From: Prolixibacteraceae bacterium
GTDB taxonomy: Bacteria; Bacteroidota; Bacteroidia; Bacteroidales; Prolixibacteraceae
Assembly: GCA_025355875.1 (NCBI GenBank)
Contig: JANXYV010000185.1
Coordinates: forward strand, 1-59,061
DNA length: 59,061 nt
Direction: 5' to 3'
In this document: positions 44,309 through 54,251 of the stretch, one piece after another
Layout of the letters: each line of letters begins with the position of its first letter
How positions within the stretch are numbered: position 1 is the first letter of the stretch
Notes under the pieces: model-generated
What the model saw: only the letters and a program-made list of their open reading frames with translations
Databases searched by the model: none
Told to the model about the DNA's origin: nothing
Translations under genes and position numbers: made by a program

Positions 44309-44631
44309 TACTTAATCTCCTCTCCTGATTTTTTAGAATAACGAACTAATTTTCCTTTATCATTAAGCTTCCTTCCAATACGGGTAGGTTTTCCTGTTTT
44401 AGGATCCTTGTTCATAAGGTTAGAAATGTGGATGGGTGCTTCCTTTTCCACAATACCTCCCTGCGGATGTGTCGCATTCGGTTTTGTGTGTTTTTTTACC
44501 ATATTAACACCTTCCACAATAGCTTTTCCGGTGGCTCTGATTACTTCAAGTACTTTGCCCTCCTTTGTTCTGTAATTGCCAGCAATTACAACAACAGTGT
44601 CGCCTTTTTTTATGTGTAATTTTGTCTGCAT
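44308..44631 (-). CDS. rplX: 50S ribosomal protein L24
   Basis: 107 aa from the ATG at 44631 ([19 protein letters not shown]), preferred over an ATG 18 nt upstream that would overlap the rplN stop. KOW motif at about 5-32, and the family's [20 protein letters not shown] segment. Initiates 50S assembly. Confidence 0.96.
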   Translation of the reverse strand: MQTKLHIKKGDTVVVIAGNYRTKEGKVLEVIRATGKAIVEGVNMVKKHTKPNATHPQGGIVEKEAPIHISNLMNKDPKTGKPTRIGRKLNDKGKLVRYSKKSGEEIK

Positions 44632-44648
44632 TGTTCTGATTTTGTGCA

Positions 44649-45014
44649 TTAAAGTACTTCAGGAGCAAGTGAAATGATCTTCATATTCTGATCGCGAAGT
44701 TCTCTTGCCACAGGCCCGAAAATACGGGTTCCGCGCATTTCTCCAGCATTATTCAGCAAAACTACTGAGTTATCGTCAAAACGGATGTAAGATCCATCAG
44801 GACGACGAACTTCTTTTGTAGTACGAACAACAATTGCTTTTGACACGGCACCTTTTTTCATATCACTACCTGCTATAGCACTTTTTACAGTGACTACAAT
44901 GGTATCGCCGATCGAAGCATAGCGTTTTCTGGTTCCGCCTAAAACGCGGATACAGAGAACTTCTTTGGCTCCGCTATTGTCGGCAACGGTACATCTTGAT
45001 TCTTGTTGTATCAT
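44649..45014 (-). CDS. rplN: 50S ribosomal protein L14
   Basis: 121 aa: [20 protein letters not shown] and the ending [18 protein letters not shown]. Forms the intersubunit bridge near the sarcin-ricin loop. 2 bp after rpsQ. Confidence 0.98.
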   Translation of the reverse strand: MIQQESRCTVADNSGAKEVLCIRVLGGTRKRYASIGDTIVVTVKSAIAGSDMKKGAVSKAIVVRTTKEVRRPDGSYIRFDDNSVVLLNNAGEMRGTRIFGPVARELRDQNMKIISLAPEVL

Positions 45015-45016
45015 GA

Positions 45017-45274
45017 TTACTTAGCTCTTTCAATGATTTCTACTAATCTCCAACATTTCTGTTTACTGATAGGCCGTGTTTCCATGATCTTCACAGTATC
45101 GCCGATGTTGCAACTGTTCTTCTCGTCGTGGGCGTAAAATTTGGAGGTCTTGTTGACGAACTTACCATAAATGGGATGTTTTTCCTTGCGCTTTTCGGCG
45201 ACAACGATGGTGCATTCCATTTTGTTGCTCACAACAACTCCAACACGCTCTTTTCTTAGATTTCTTGATTCCAT
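45017..45274 (-). CDS. rpsQ: 30S ribosomal protein S17
   Basis: 85 aa OB-fold protein: [19 protein letters not shown] and [19 protein letters not shown]. Early 16S-binding protein. Confidence 0.98.
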   Translation of the reverse strand: MESRNLRKERVGVVVSNKMECTIVVAEKRKEKHPIYGKFVNKTSKFYAHDEKNSCNIGDTVKIMETRPISKQKCWRLVEIIERAK

Positions 45275-45276
45275 TA

Positions 45277-45480
45277 CTAACTCTGTTTTGCGTTAATTAC
45301 CCTTTGGTGTAGAATGGTTTTCATTCGTGCAATGTTTCTCCGGGCTCTCACAATAACTTGCGGGTTATCCATAGGAGTGATTGCATGGTTCATTTTCATC
45401 CGTGTTAACGAATCCTCCTCAGTCTGGAGTCTTTCCAGAATCTCAGCTTTTGATAACTCTTGAATTTCTGATGTCTTCAT
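45277..45480 (-). CDS. rpmC: 50S ribosomal protein L29
   Basis: 67 aa, two-helix coiled protein with the basic [19 protein letters not shown] region. Located near the exit tunnel. Start overlaps the rplP stop by 1 nt. Confidence 0.97.
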   Translation of the reverse strand: MKTSEIQELSKAEILERLQTEEDSLTRMKMNHAITPMDNPQVIVRARRNIARMKTILHQRVINAKQS

Positions 45481-45914
45481 TATTCTGCGATTTCAGATTC
45501 GACGTAATCACGTCTTACAATAAACTTAGTAGTAACCGGTAGTTTTTGAGCAGCCAGACGAAGCGCTTCCTTTGCAACCTCAAAAGGAACTCCTTCTGCT
45601 TCAATCAATATTCTACCTGGTGTTATCGGAGCAACAAATGCTTCCGGGGCACCTTTACCTTTACCCATACGTACCTCTGCAGGTTTTTTAGTAATCGGCT
45701 TATCGGGGAAAACACGGATCCAAATTTGACCCTGACGTTGCATGTGACGTGTTACTGCAACACGGGCTGCCTCGATCTGGCGTCCGGTGAGCCACGTCTC
45801 TTCCAACGATTTAATTCCAAAAGATCCGAATGCCAACTGGTTGCCGCGTTGAGCCAGTCCTTTCATTTTTCCCTTTTGTACTCTTCTGAATTTTGTCTTT
45901 TTCGGTTGTAACAT
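45480..45914 (-). CDS. rplP: 50S ribosomal protein L16
   Basis: 144 aa: [39 protein letters not shown] and the [19 protein letters not shown] segment near the peptidyl-transferase centre. Confidence 0.98.
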   Translation of the reverse strand: MLQPKKTKFRRVQKGKMKGLAQRGNQLAFGSFGIKSLEETWLTGRQIEAARVAVTRHMQRQGQIWIRVFPDKPITKKPAEVRMGKGKGAPEAFVAPITPGRILIEAEGVPFEVAKEALRLAAQKLPVTTKFIVRRDYVESEIAE

Positions 45915-45942
45915 CCTTCTATACTTCTGAAAGGTTTACACT

Positions 45943-46665
45943 TTATTTTTTTCTTTTCTTAAATCCGCCACCTTTTGGTGCACCTTCGTTTGGACGACGG
46001 CTCTCTGGCTTTTGTCCCACGTTTGGCGAAAGGTCGCGCTTTCCATAAATCTCGCCTTTGCAGATCCAGACTTTCACACCGAGTAAACCGGTTTTAGTCA
46101 GGGCTTCTGCGAGTGCATAATCTATATCAGCTCTCAGAGTGTGCAATGGAGTACGACCATCTTTGTACATTTCTGAACGTGCCATTTCAGCGCCGTTTAA
46201 CCGGCCCGAAACCTGAATTTTGATGCCTTGTGCTCCCATTCTCATGGTTGAAGCGATAGCCATTTTGGTTGCGCGACGGTAGGCAATTTTGCCTTCGATC
46301 TGGCGTGCAATGTTTACAGCTACAATTTTAGCATCTAATTCCGGACGTTTAATTTCAAAAATGTTGATCTGAACTTCCTTGTTGGTGATCTTCTTCAACT
46401 CTTCTTTTAGTTTATCAACTTCCTGACCACCTTTGCCAATAATAATACCGGGCCGCGAGGTGTGAACAGTAATGGTGATCAGCTTCAGTGTACGTTCAAT
46501 AATGATCTTGGAAATACTGGCTTTTGCCAAACGGGCATTCAAATACTCCCTGATCCTGAAATCTTCCACGAGCTTCTCGCCATAGTTGTTTCCACCGTAC
46601 CAGTTGGAATCCCATCCTTTGATGATTCCTAAACGATTAGCGATTGGATTGACTTTTTGTCCCAT
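45943..46665 (-). CDS. rpsC: 30S ribosomal protein S3
   Basis: 240 aa. KH domain motif [19 protein letters not shown] (about 72-90) and the C-terminal domain with [16 protein letters not shown] and [18 protein letters not shown], followed by a Lys/Gly-rich tail. Part of the mRNA entry helicase. Confidence 0.98.
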   Translation of the reverse strand: MGQKVNPIANRLGIIKGWDSNWYGGNNYGEKLVEDFRIREYLNARLAKASISKIIIERTLKLITITVHTSRPGIIIGKGGQEVDKLKEELKKITNKEVQINIFEIKRPELDAKIVAVNIARQIEGKIAYRRATKMAIASTMRMGAQGIKIQVSGRLNGAEMARSEMYKDGRTPLHTLRADIDYALAEALTKTGLLGVKVWICKGEIYGKRDLSPNVGQKPESRRPNEGAPKGGGFKKRKK

Positions 46666-46675
46666 GTATTATTAT

Positions 46676-47089
46676 TTATTCTGTTTCTTTAACTTGAGTT
46701 ACACTACCAAGACTAACGGTCACGTGATTGGATCTTTTCTTAATCCGGTGTGCACGTCCCTGCGGAGCAGGCATCAGTCTTTTCAATATTCTTCCTGAAT
46801 CAACAGAAATAGTTTTCACAATCAAATTACTTTCTTCCAACCTGGTCCCTTCGTTTTTAGCCTGCCAGTTTGCAATGGCCGACATCACGAGTTTTTCAAG
46901 TCTGCGCGAAGATTCTTTTGATGAAAACTTTAGTACATCAAGCGCTCTGTTCACTTCCATTCCGCGAACCATGTCGGCAACCAGCCTCATTTTGCGCGGT
47001 GAAGTAGGACAATTCTTTAAAACTGCAAAATATTGCTGTTTCTTAGCTTCCTTTAGTTCGTTTGCACTATTTCTTTTTCTAGCACCCAT
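46676..47089 (-). CDS. rplV: 50S ribosomal protein L22
   Basis: 137 aa. [19 protein letters not shown] and the beta-hairpin [20 protein letters not shown] that lines the exit tunnel. An extra basic N-terminus of about 25 aa precedes the core. Confidence 0.97.
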   Translation of the reverse strand: MGARKRNSANELKEAKKQQYFAVLKNCPTSPRKMRLVADMVRGMEVNRALDVLKFSSKESSRRLEKLVMSAIANWQAKNEGTRLEESNLIVKTISVDSGRILKRLMPAPQGRAHRIKKRSNHVTVSLGSVTQVKETE

Positions 47090-47126
47090 CGTGAATTCTT
47101 TTAATAGTAATTAAGGTTCTCATGCC

Positions 47127-47393
47127 TTATTTTTTTCCTTTGGAATGTCCCCTGAAGGTTCTTGTAGGTGCAAATTCACCAAATTTATGACCAACCATAT
47201 TTTCAGTCACATAAACCGGAATGAATTTATTCCCGTTATGAACTGCAATGGTATGCCCTACAAAGTCAGGAGAAATTACCGATGCTCTGGCCCAGGTTTT
47301 AACAACCGATTTCTTGTTAGCTTCATTCAGAACCAAAACTTTACGTTCGAGCTTGAAATCGATATAAGGCCCTTTTTTTAATGAACGACTCAT
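47127..47393 (-). CDS. rpsS: 30S ribosomal protein S19
   Basis: 88 aa: [20 protein letters not shown] and the ending [21 protein letters not shown]. Head protein next to S13. Confidence 0.98.
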   Translation of the reverse strand: MSRSLKKGPYIDFKLERKVLVLNEANKKSVVKTWARASVISPDFVGHTIAVHNGNKFIPVYVTENMVGHKFGEFAPTRTFRGHSKGKK

Positions 47394-47409
47394 ATTCTTC
47401 TCCTTTTAA

Positions 47410-48234
47410 TTATTTCTTGCGTTTTTCAACAATATACCTGTTGGAAGCTTTCTTCTTTGCACGGGTTTTGAAGCCTTTAGCTAACAAGCCTTTGCGTGAA
47501 CGTGGATGTCCACCTGAAGAGCGACCTTCGCCACCACCCATTGGATGATCGACCGGGTTCATAGCAACACCCCGAACACGAGGTCTTCTACCAAGCCATC
47601 TTGACCGACCAGCTTTCCCTGATCTTTCCAAGTTGTGTTCGGTATTTCCAACAATACCTACTGTTGCCCGACAAGTTACGAGCACCATTCTGGATTCGCC
47701 TGAAGGCAATTTCACGATAGCATACTTTCCTTCTCTGGAAGTTAACTGAGCATACGTTCCGGCACTACGAGCCATCACACCTCCCTGACTGGGATGAAGT
47801 TCAATGTTGTGAACCAAAGTTCCAAGGGGTATTTCTGATAGTGGTAAAGTATTACCTACTTCAGGTGCGACACCGGTTCCCGTCTCGACTTTCTGGCCAA
47901 CTTTTAATCCGTTGGTTGCAAGCATATATCTTTTTTCTCCATCCGGAAAAACAAGCAATGCAATTCGGGCGGTACGGTTTGGATCGTACTGAATAGATTC
48001 TACAACTCCTGCAATTCCATCTTTATCGCGTTTAAAATCGATAACACGGTATTTGCGTTTGTGGCCACCACCTATATACCTCATTGTCATGCGACCACCG
48101 GCATTTCTACCGCCGGAACTCGTCATGGGCTTCAACAATGATTTTTCAGGTGTTGATGCAGTAATGGATTCAAAAGTACCAGCAATCTTGTGCCTTTGAC
48201 CCGGAGTAACTGGATTTAATTTTCTTACTGCCAT
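47410..48234 (-). CDS. rplB: 50S ribosomal protein L2
   Basis: 274 aa with both OB and SH3-like domains. The conserved peptidyl-transferase-region loop [19 protein letters not shown] includes the invariant His. Confidence 0.98.
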   Translation of the reverse strand: MAVRKLNPVTPGQRHKIAGTFESITASTPEKSLLKPMTSSGGRNAGGRMTMRYIGGGHKRKYRVIDFKRDKDGIAGVVESIQYDPNRTARIALLVFPDGEKRYMLATNGLKVGQKVETGTGVAPEVGNTLPLSEIPLGTLVHNIELHPSQGGVMARSAGTYAQLTSREGKYAIVKLPSGESRMVLVTCRATVGIVGNTEHNLERSGKAGRSRWLGRRPRVRGVAMNPVDHPMGGGEGRSSGGHPRSRKGLLAKGFKTRAKKKASNRYIVEKRKK

Positions 48235-48243
48235 TTCTAATTA

Positions 48244-48534
48244 TTAAATATTACTGTAAAAATCAATAGATTCTCCTTTAGCTATAGTAACAATAGCCTT
48301 TTTGCTCATGCCGGTACTTCCAGAAATAACGCCAGCTTTGGTGAAGCGGGATTTTCTCTTACCACCATGTATCAATGTATTCACAGATTCCACTGAAACA
48401 TTGTATAAATTTTCAATGGCTTTCTTGATCTGCAATTTATTGGCATTCCGATTGACGATAAAACCGTAGCGGTTAAGACTTTCGCCCAGACCTGTCATTT
48501 TTTCGGTTACGATCGGTTTAATTAAAATTTCCAT
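48244..48534 (-). CDS. rplW: 50S ribosomal protein L23
   Basis: 96 aa: IKPIVTEKMTGLGES at the start and the QIKKAIENLYNVSVESVNTL core. Exit-tunnel protein that binds trigger factor and SRP. Confidence 0.98.
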   Translation of the reverse strand: MEILIKPIVTEKMTGLGESLNRYGFIVNRNANKLQIKKAIENLYNVSVESVNTLIHGGKRKSRFTKAGVISGSTGMSKKAIVTIAKGESIDFYSNI

Positions 48535-48546
48535 CTTTAAAGCCTT

Positions 48547-49176
48547 TTAAATCTTAAACAATTCTTCAATTTTACTTACTGAACTTTCCAGAACCACTAC
48601 TTTTTTAGCGTTTAATATCTGGTAAGTATTTAATTCAGAAGCAGTTATAACTGAAACTGCCTGTAAATTCCGGGAGGACAAATATATATTTTTATTTTCT
48701 TCTGGTAGCACGAAAAGGGACTTTTTATCATTAATTTTCAGATTATTACTGATTTGCACCATTTCGCGGGTTCTTGGAGTTTCAAACGAGAAATCTTCGA
48801 TCACCAAAATTGCTTCTTCCAGAGCTTTATAGGTCAACGCTGATTTACGAGCCAAAGCTTTAACTTTCTTGTTTAATTTAAAGTCATAGCTTCTTGGACG
48901 CGGACCGAATACACGGCCTCCGCCTCTGAATACTGGCGATTTTACACTACCTGCACGGGCTGTACCAGTACCTTTTTGTTTTTTAATCTTGCGGGTACTA
49001 CCTGCAACGTCGGCACGTTCTTTCGAACTATGGGTTCCTTGTCTTTTGTTGGCCAGAATTTGTTTGACATCCAGATAAATGGCATGGTCATTTGGCTCAA
49101 TACCGAAAATCTGCTCATCTAATGTGACAGTTCTTCCGGTTTCCTGTCCTGCTGTGTTTAATACTTTAATTTCCAT
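48547..49176 (-). CDS. rplD: 50S ribosomal protein L4
   Basis: 209 aa. The extended tunnel loop [20 protein letters not shown] is present and the C-terminal Rossmann-like part is complete. ATG overlaps the rplC stop by 1 nt. Confidence 0.98.
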   Translation of the reverse strand: MEIKVLNTAGQETGRTVTLDEQIFGIEPNDHAIYLDVKQILANKRQGTHSSKERADVAGSTRKIKKQKGTGTARAGSVKSPVFRGGGRVFGPRPRSYDFKLNKKVKALARKSALTYKALEEAILVIEDFSFETPRTREMVQISNNLKINDKKSLFVLPEENKNIYLSSRNLQAVSVITASELNTYQILNAKKVVVLESSVSKIEELFKI

Positions 49177-49793
49177 TACTGATAAATAATTACGTATGAA
49201 CCTTTACAACCAGGAACTGATCCTTTAACTACCAATAAGTTTGACTCTGGAATTACTTTCAAAACCTTCAGGTTCTGAATCGTAACATTGTTATTGCCAT
49301 CGTTACCAGCCATACGCATCCCTTTGAAAACGCGGGATGGATAAGAAGATGCACCTACAGAACCAGGAGCTCTGAGGCGGTTGTGCTGACCGTGAGTGCT
49401 GTCGCCAACCCCACTGAAACCGTGACGTTTAACAACACCCTGGAATCCATGTCCTTTAGTTACACCCTGAATGTCAACCCATCCTTCTTCATCGATGGAA
49501 TCAACTGTAATGGTGTCGCCAAGTTTAAATTCTCCAACAAGTTCTTTGAACTCAAGAATTTTTCTTTTTGGTTCTGTTGCGGCTTTTTTAATATGACCCA
49601 TTTCAGCTTTGTTGGTGTGCTTTTCCTTTTTGTCATCAAAGCCCAACTGAATTGAATCATAGCCGTCAGTTCCTACCGATTTCACTTGTGTAACCACACA
49701 AGGACCGGCTTGAATCACAGTGCATGGGATATTTTTCCCCTCAACACTGAATACGGAAGTCATTCCGATTTTTTTACCGATTAATCCTGCCAT
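49176..49793 (-). CDS. rplC: 50S ribosomal protein L3
   Basis: 205 aa: [16 protein letters not shown] and the central [17 protein letters not shown] loop that reaches the peptidyl-transferase centre. Early 50S assembly factor. Confidence 0.98.
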   Translation of the reverse strand: MAGLIGKKIGMTSVFSVEGKNIPCTVIQAGPCVVTQVKSVGTDGYDSIQLGFDDKKEKHTNKAEMGHIKKAATEPKRKILEFKELVGEFKLGDTITVDSIDEEGWVDIQGVTKGHGFQGVVKRHGFSGVGDSTHGQHNRLRAPGSVGASSYPSRVFKGMRMAGNDGNNNVTIQNLKVLKVIPESNLLVVKGSVPGCKGSYVIIYQ

Positions 49794-49815
49794 TTTTTTT
49801 GTTTTTTACAGGTTA

Positions 49816-50121
49816 TCAAACTTTAATTTCTACTTCGACGCCACTTGGTAATTCAAGCTTCATTAAGGCATCAATTGTTTTTGCTGTTGAACTGTAAATG
49901 TCGATCAAACGTTTGTATGAAGACAGCTCGAATTGTTCCCTTGATTTTTTGTTTACAAAGGTTGAGCGTAATACAGTGAAAATCCGTTTATGCGTTGGAA
50001 GCGGAATTGGTCCGCTAACGATAGCACCGGTCGATTTTACTGTCTTTACGATCTTTTCAGCCGACTTGTCAACTAAGTTGTGATCATACGATTTCAGCTT
50101 AATTCTGATCTTTTGACTCAT
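49816..50121 (-). CDS. rpsJ: 30S ribosomal protein S10
   Basis: 101 aa: [20 protein letters not shown] and [17 protein letters not shown]. It follows fusA directly with a 27-bp gap, with no tuf gene between as in many other phyla. Confidence 0.98.
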   Translation of the reverse strand: MSQKIRIKLKSYDHNLVDKSAEKIVKTVKSTGAIVSGPIPLPTHKRIFTVLRSTFVNKKSREQFELSSYKRLIDIYSSTAKTIDALMKLELPSGVEVEIKV

Positions 50122-50148
50122 AGTGAGAAATTGTAATACAGTTTATAA

Positions 50149-52260
50149 TTATAATAAGTCTGTTCTTCCTTTTAAATCTTCCAGAACTTTCATGGCGAGT
50201 AATTTTGGTAACTCAACATATTTCGAAAATTCCATTGAAGAAGTTGCACGTCCTGATGATAAAGTCCTCAGTACAGTAACGTATCCGAAGAGTTCTGAAA
50301 GCGGAACCATAGCACGAATAACACGCGCTCCTGATTTTTCTTCCATTCCTTCGATTTGCCCGCGACGACGGTTTAAGTCACCGATAATGTCACCCATGTA
50401 TTCTTCAGGAGTAACAATCTCGCATTTCATAACAGGTTCAAGTAATCTTGGACCAGCTTTACCTGCAGCATTTTTGAATGCCTGACGAGCACAAATTTCG
50501 AATGACAATGAATCGGAGTCAACCGCATGATAGCTACCATCGAGGAGGGTTACTTTCAGGCTGTCGACATTGAATCCGGCCAGCGGACCGTTTGCCAGTG
50601 CCGATTCGAAACCTTTTTGAACTGATGGGATATATTCGCGTGGAATGTTTCCGCCTTTGACTGCATCCACAAACTGAAGACCCACTTTGCCTTCGTCAAC
50701 AGGTTCAACACGAACGCTGATGTCAGCAAATTTACCACGGCCTCCTGATTGTTTCTTGAATACTTCGCGAAGTTCAACCATCTTGGTAATACATTCCTTG
50801 TATGCAACCTGAGGAGCACCCTGGTTACATTCAACCTTGAATTCGCGACGTAAACGGTCAACAATGATTTCAAGGTGAAGCTCACCCATACCGCGAATAA
50901 TTGTCTGTCCTGAATCAGGATCAGTATTCACTTTAAAGGTTGGATCTTCTTCAGCCAATTTATATAAACCCTGGTTCAGTTTATCCAAATCCTTCTGAGT
51001 TTTGGGCTCAATGGCGATACCAATAACTGGTTCAGGAAAGTCCATGCTTTCAAGCACAACCGGATTGTCCAGATCAGATAATGTATCTCCTGTGCGGATA
51101 TCTTTGAATCCTACTGCGGCACAAATATCACCAGCTTCAATCACGTCAATCGGGTTCTGCTTGTTCGAGTGCATCTGATAAATACGTGAAATACGTTCTT
51201 TCTTTCCGGTTCTGGAATTGAAGACCGAATCTCCAGCAGTAATTTTCCCGGAATAGACCCGGATAAAACATAAACGACCAACATAAGGGTCAGTAGCAAT
51301 TTTAAATGCCAGTGCAGCCAAAGGTTCGTTTACATCAGCATGACGAACAATTTCAACATCCGAATCATCATAATCGACTCCAACAATCTCGCCTTTATCA
51401 AGCGGACTAGGCAGGAATGAACAAACGGCATCGAGCAAACGCTGAACACCTTTATTTTTAAATGCCGATCCACACATCATTGGAATGATCGCTCCGCTGA
51501 TTGTTGCCTTCCGGATAACGGTCAGCATTTGTTCTACTGAAATTGATTCCGGATCTTCGAAGAATTTTTCCAGAAGTTCATCGTCGAATTCAGCAACAGC
51601 TTCAACCAGTTTTGCCCGGTATTCGTTTGATATTTCAACCATATCAGCCGGAATTTCTTCCATGTAATACGTAACACCTAAAGCTGCATCATCTCTCCAC
51701 CGAATGGCTTTCATTTCAATCAAGTCAACCATTCCTTCGAATTTCTCTTCTGCACCAATCGGAATAGTAATTGGGATTGGATTTGCACCCAATTTTTCTC
51801 TTACTTCAGCCAATACATTGTAGAAATCTGCACCTGAACGGTCCATCTTATTGACGAATCCAATACGTGGAACGCCATATTTTTCAGCCTGACGCCAAAC
51901 AGTCTCCGATTGAGCTTCGACACCACCTACCGCACAGAAAAGTGCAACAGCGCCGTCCAGTACCCTTAACGAACGCTCAACTTCAACTGTGAAGTCAACG
52001 TGTCCCGGGGTATCAATGATGTTAATTTTGTGTTCAATATCCTGATATTTCCAGAAAGTGGTGGTAGCAGCTGAGGTAATGGTGATGCCACGTTCCTGTT
52101 CCTGCTCCATCCAGTCCATGGTAGCCGCGCCATCATGGACCTCTCCTATCCTGTGAGTGATCCCCGTGTAATAGAGAATACGCTCAGAGGTGGTCGTTTT
52201 GCCGGCATCAATGTGCGCCATGATGCCTATATTTCTAGTATAATTTAAATCTTTTGCCAT
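50149..52260 (-). CDS. fusA: Elongation factor G
   Basis: 703 aa, canonical. G1 AHIDAGKTT, switch [12 protein letters not shown]3 DTPGHVDF with the catalytic His, G4 NKMD, domain IV and the RRGQIEGME segment of domain V. Catalyses ribosome translocation. It is a useful comparison for the divergent paralog at 56974. Confidence 0.98.
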   Translation of the reverse strand: MAKDLNYTRNIGIMAHIDAGKTTTSERILYYTGITHRIGEVHDGAATMDWMEQEQERGITITSAATTTFWKYQDIEHKINIIDTPGHVDFTVEVERSLRVLDGAVALFCAVGGVEAQSETVWRQAEKYGVPRIGFVNKMDRSGADFYNVLAEVREKLGANPIPITIPIGAEEKFEGMVDLIEMKAIRWRDDAALGVTYYMEEIPADMVEISNEYRAKLVEAVAEFDDELLEKFFEDPESISVEQMLTVIRKATISGAIIPMMCGSAFKNKGVQRLLDAVCSFLPSPLDKGEIVGVDYDDSDVEIVRHADVNEPLAALAFKIATDPYVGRLCFIRVYSGKITAGDSVFNSRTGKKERISRIYQMHSNKQNPIDVIEAGDICAAVGFKDIRTGDTLSDLDNPVVLESMDFPEPVIGIAIEPKTQKDLDKLNQGLYKLAEEDPTFKVNTDPDSGQTIIRGMGELHLEIIVDRLRREFKVECNQGAPQVAYKECITKMVELREVFKKQSGGRGKFADISVRVEPVDEGKVGLQFVDAVKGGNIPREYIPSVQKGFESALANGPLAGFNVDSLKVTLLDGSYHAVDSDSLSFEICARQAFKNAAGKAGPRLLEPVMKCEIVTPEEYMGDIIGDLNRRRGQIEGMEEKSGARVIRAMVPLSELFGYVTVLRTLSSGRATSSMEFSKYVELPKLLAMKVLEDLKGRTDLL

Positions 52261-52323
52261 TATAAAACCAATATCTATCTAACCTTTAACTAAACTAAAA
52301 CGATCTATCTGTTCTTCGAACTA

Positions 52324-52800
52324 TTAAAAACGGAAATGAGCAAAAGCACGGTTTGCTTCAGCCATGCGGTGGGTGTCTTCTTTCTTCTTGAAAGCGCCAC
52401 CTTCCTCGTTGTATGCCGCAACGATTTCACCGGCCAACTTTTCAGCCATGGAACGGCCTGAACGTTTGCGGGAGTATAGGATTAAGTTTTTTACTGAAAT
52501 GGAAGTTTTACGTTCAGCGCGAATTTCCATTGGAACCTGAAATGTGGCTCCACCAACTCGTCTGCTTTTTACTTCAACGTGAGGGGTAATTTTTTCGAGT
52601 GCTTTTTTGAACACATCTACCGGACTGACTTCAGAGTCCTTCATTTTCTTTTCAACGATGTCCATTGCGTCATAGAAGATTTGATACGCAATTGATTTCT
52701 TTCCGTCATACATCAAGTCGTTGACGAAGCGGGTAACCAGAATGTCGTTGAACTTAGGATCGGGCAGAATGATCCTCTTCTTTGGTTTCGATTTTCTCAT
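52324..52800 (-). CDS. rpsG: 30S ribosomal protein S7
   Basis: 158 aa: [20 protein letters not shown] and [13 protein letters not shown]. Nucleates assembly of the 30S head. A 63-bp gap separates it from fusA. Confidence 0.98.
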   Translation of the reverse strand: MRKSKPKKRIILPDPKFNDILVTRFVNDLMYDGKKSIAYQIFYDAMDIVEKKMKDSEVSPVDVFKKALEKITPHVEVKSRRVGGATFQVPMEIRAERKTSISVKNLILYSRKRSGRSMAEKLAGEIVAAYNEEGGAFKKKEDTHRMAEANRAFAHFRF

Positions 52801-52921
52801 TATGTGATGCTTAAGTGTTACTTAAATTAGCTGTAATTTGTATGCTTCAATCGGCCTTGGCCTCTTTACTCAACTCAAACCACTAAGCTAGAACGTCAAT
52901 TAATAAATAAACAGCGAAAGA

Positions 52922-53302
52922 TTACTTTTTCACTTTTGGCCTTTTGGTACCGTATTTCGACCGTCTTTGAGTACGACCTTCAACACCGGCAGTGTCCAAT
53001 GCGCCACGAATTAAATGGTAACGAACTCCCGGAAGGTCTTTTACCCTACCTCCGCGTACCAATACAATAGAGTGTTCCTGAAGGTTATGACCTTCTCCCG
53101 GAATGTAAGCGTTTACTTCCTTGCCGTTTGTTAAACGTACCCTGGCGACTTTACGCATGGCCGAGTTTGGTTTTTTTGGAGTGGTTGTGTAAACACGTAC
53201 ACATACACCACGTCTCTGTGGGCAAGAATCCAATGCCGGAGATTTGCTCTTCTCCGCATTACTTTGTCTACCTTTTCTAACTAACTGCTGAATCGTTGGC
53301 AT
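52922..53302 (-). CDS. rpsL: 30S ribosomal protein S12
   Basis: 126 aa. The decoding-site loops [13 protein letters not shown] (Lys43/Lys44) and [13 protein letters not shown] carry the wild-type lysines, so the sequence predicts streptomycin sensitivity at S12. First gene of the ribosomal cluster, behind two good promoters. The gap to rpsG (121 bp) shows no further gene. Confidence 0.98.
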   Translation of the reverse strand: MPTIQQLVRKGRQSNAEKSKSPALDSCPQRRGVCVRVYTTTPKKPNSAMRKVARVRLTNGKEVNAYIPGEGHNLQEHSIVLVRGGRVKDLPGVRYHLIRGALDTAGVEGRTQRRSKYGTKRPKVKK

Positions 53303-53349
53303 ATAGCTACTCTTAATTTTAATAGTTTACTACCCAAAAAATTGGTCTG

Positions 53350-53379
53350 CAAAGGTATTGGAATTTTCCACAATTCCAA
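53350..53379 (-). promoter_or_regulatory. Proximal promoter of the ribosomal operon
   Basis: On the minus strand TTG (53379-53377), a 19-bp spacer, then TACCTTTG (53357-53350): a full Bacteroidota sigma-ABfr-type promoter, 48 bp before the rpsL ATG. An inverted repeat TTGGAATT/AATTCCAA (53358-53365 and 53372-53379) fills the spacer and may be an operator. Confidence 0.85.
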
Positions 53380-53423
53380 CATCTTACAGTCCGTTTTCAA
53401 GAGTTCTCTTAAAAAACGGCTCG

Positions 53424-53454
53424 CAAAAGTACAAATTGCCATCAGAAAACCCAA
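53424..53454 (-). promoter_or_regulatory. Distal promoter of the ribosomal operon
   Basis: TTG (53454-53452), a 20-bp spacer, then TACTTTTG (53431-53424) on the minus strand. Tandem with the proximal promoter, about 74 bp upstream of it. Confidence 0.75.
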
Positions 53455-53534
53455 TAAAAGCTTGAAAATAAATGATCTTTTTTGAAGATTCTTAACGCAG
53501 CATAATGAATAGCTCACCGATAAGCTTGACCTGC

Positions 53535-54119
53535 CTACTGCTTGCGGTGTTTCAGAAGGGAATATGCCGGATTCATGAATCGTTGGATCAATCTTAAATC
53601 TTCGGTAATAATTTCGGCTGATCCATTCATGCCAGGACTGAATTTTATAGGAATATCAAAACTGGTTGTCAGGTTTGGTGGCAGTTCAACTTCAACTGAA
53701 TAGGTTCCATTCTTCGGGACTGGGGAAATGCTTTTAATCACGCCTTTCAAAAAACCGTATTCTGATGAAGGATAGTCTTCCAGCTTAATGTTAACTTTTT
53801 GTCCGGCAGAAACCTTTGAAGCATAGTTAACCGGCAGGTTTATTCTTCCGGTAATGGGTGATTTTATTTCCTGAAGATTGTTTAATTCAGTTGATTTTAC
53901 TGAATCACCAGGGAAAAGTGAATTCCGGGAGGCCAGAACAACATTCGTTTTAATTACGTCAGGATATTTAAAGAAATAGCTGCCAACAAGCATCAGGATC
54001 AGTAATCCGAAAATTAGTGTGATACCTGACCGGATCAACCATCGCGGCGACTGTTCAACAATCTCCTGGAAAGCTTCGCTCCGAAGTTCTATTTCCACCG
54101 GGTTATTCTCTTTTTCCAT
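53535..54119 (-). CDS. Shortened HlyD-family secretion adaptor
   Basis: 194 aa. An N-terminal cytosolic stretch, one membrane helix (about 28-50, SGITLIFGLLILMLVGSYFF) and the typical KYPDVIKTNVVLAS start of the periplasmic part are present. The sequence then jumps almost at once to the late lipoyl/beta-barrel part (IKSPITGRINLPVN; AGQKVNIKLEDYPSSEYGFL; FSPGMNGSAEIITED). The long alpha-helical hairpin that makes normal homologs about 430 aa is missing. It may be a natural short form or an internal deletion. Its partner is the C39 ABC exporter encoded just upstream. Confidence 0.8.
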   Translation of the reverse strand: MEKENNPVEIELRSEAFQEIVEQSPRWLIRSGITLIFGLLILMLVGSYFFKYPDVIKTNVVLASRNSLFPGDSVKSTELNNLQEIKSPITGRINLPVNYASKVSAGQKVNIKLEDYPSSEYGFLKGVIKSISPVPKNGTYSVEVELPPNLTTSFDIPIKFSPGMNGSAEIITEDLRLIQRFMNPAYSLLKHRKQ

Positions 54120-54133
54120 GTTTTCAAGTTAAA

Positions 54134-54245
54134 AGGCAAAAGTTAAAAGTCAAAAACTAAGAACCCCAATGGTAATTTAAAAGTCAATTGTTGAAATGAA
54201 TTAGCCTGACTTTTAACTTTTGACTTTTAACTTTTAACTTTTGCC
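54134..54245. repeat. Inverted repeat of AAAAGTTAAAAGTC units
   Basis: Left arm 54134-54155 (AGGCAAAAGTTAAAAGTC...) pairs with 54217-54245. The right arm has one extra AACTTTT unit. It occupies the 132-bp gap between the exporter and adaptor genes. Confidence 0.75.
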
Positions 54246-54251
54246 TCGTTT

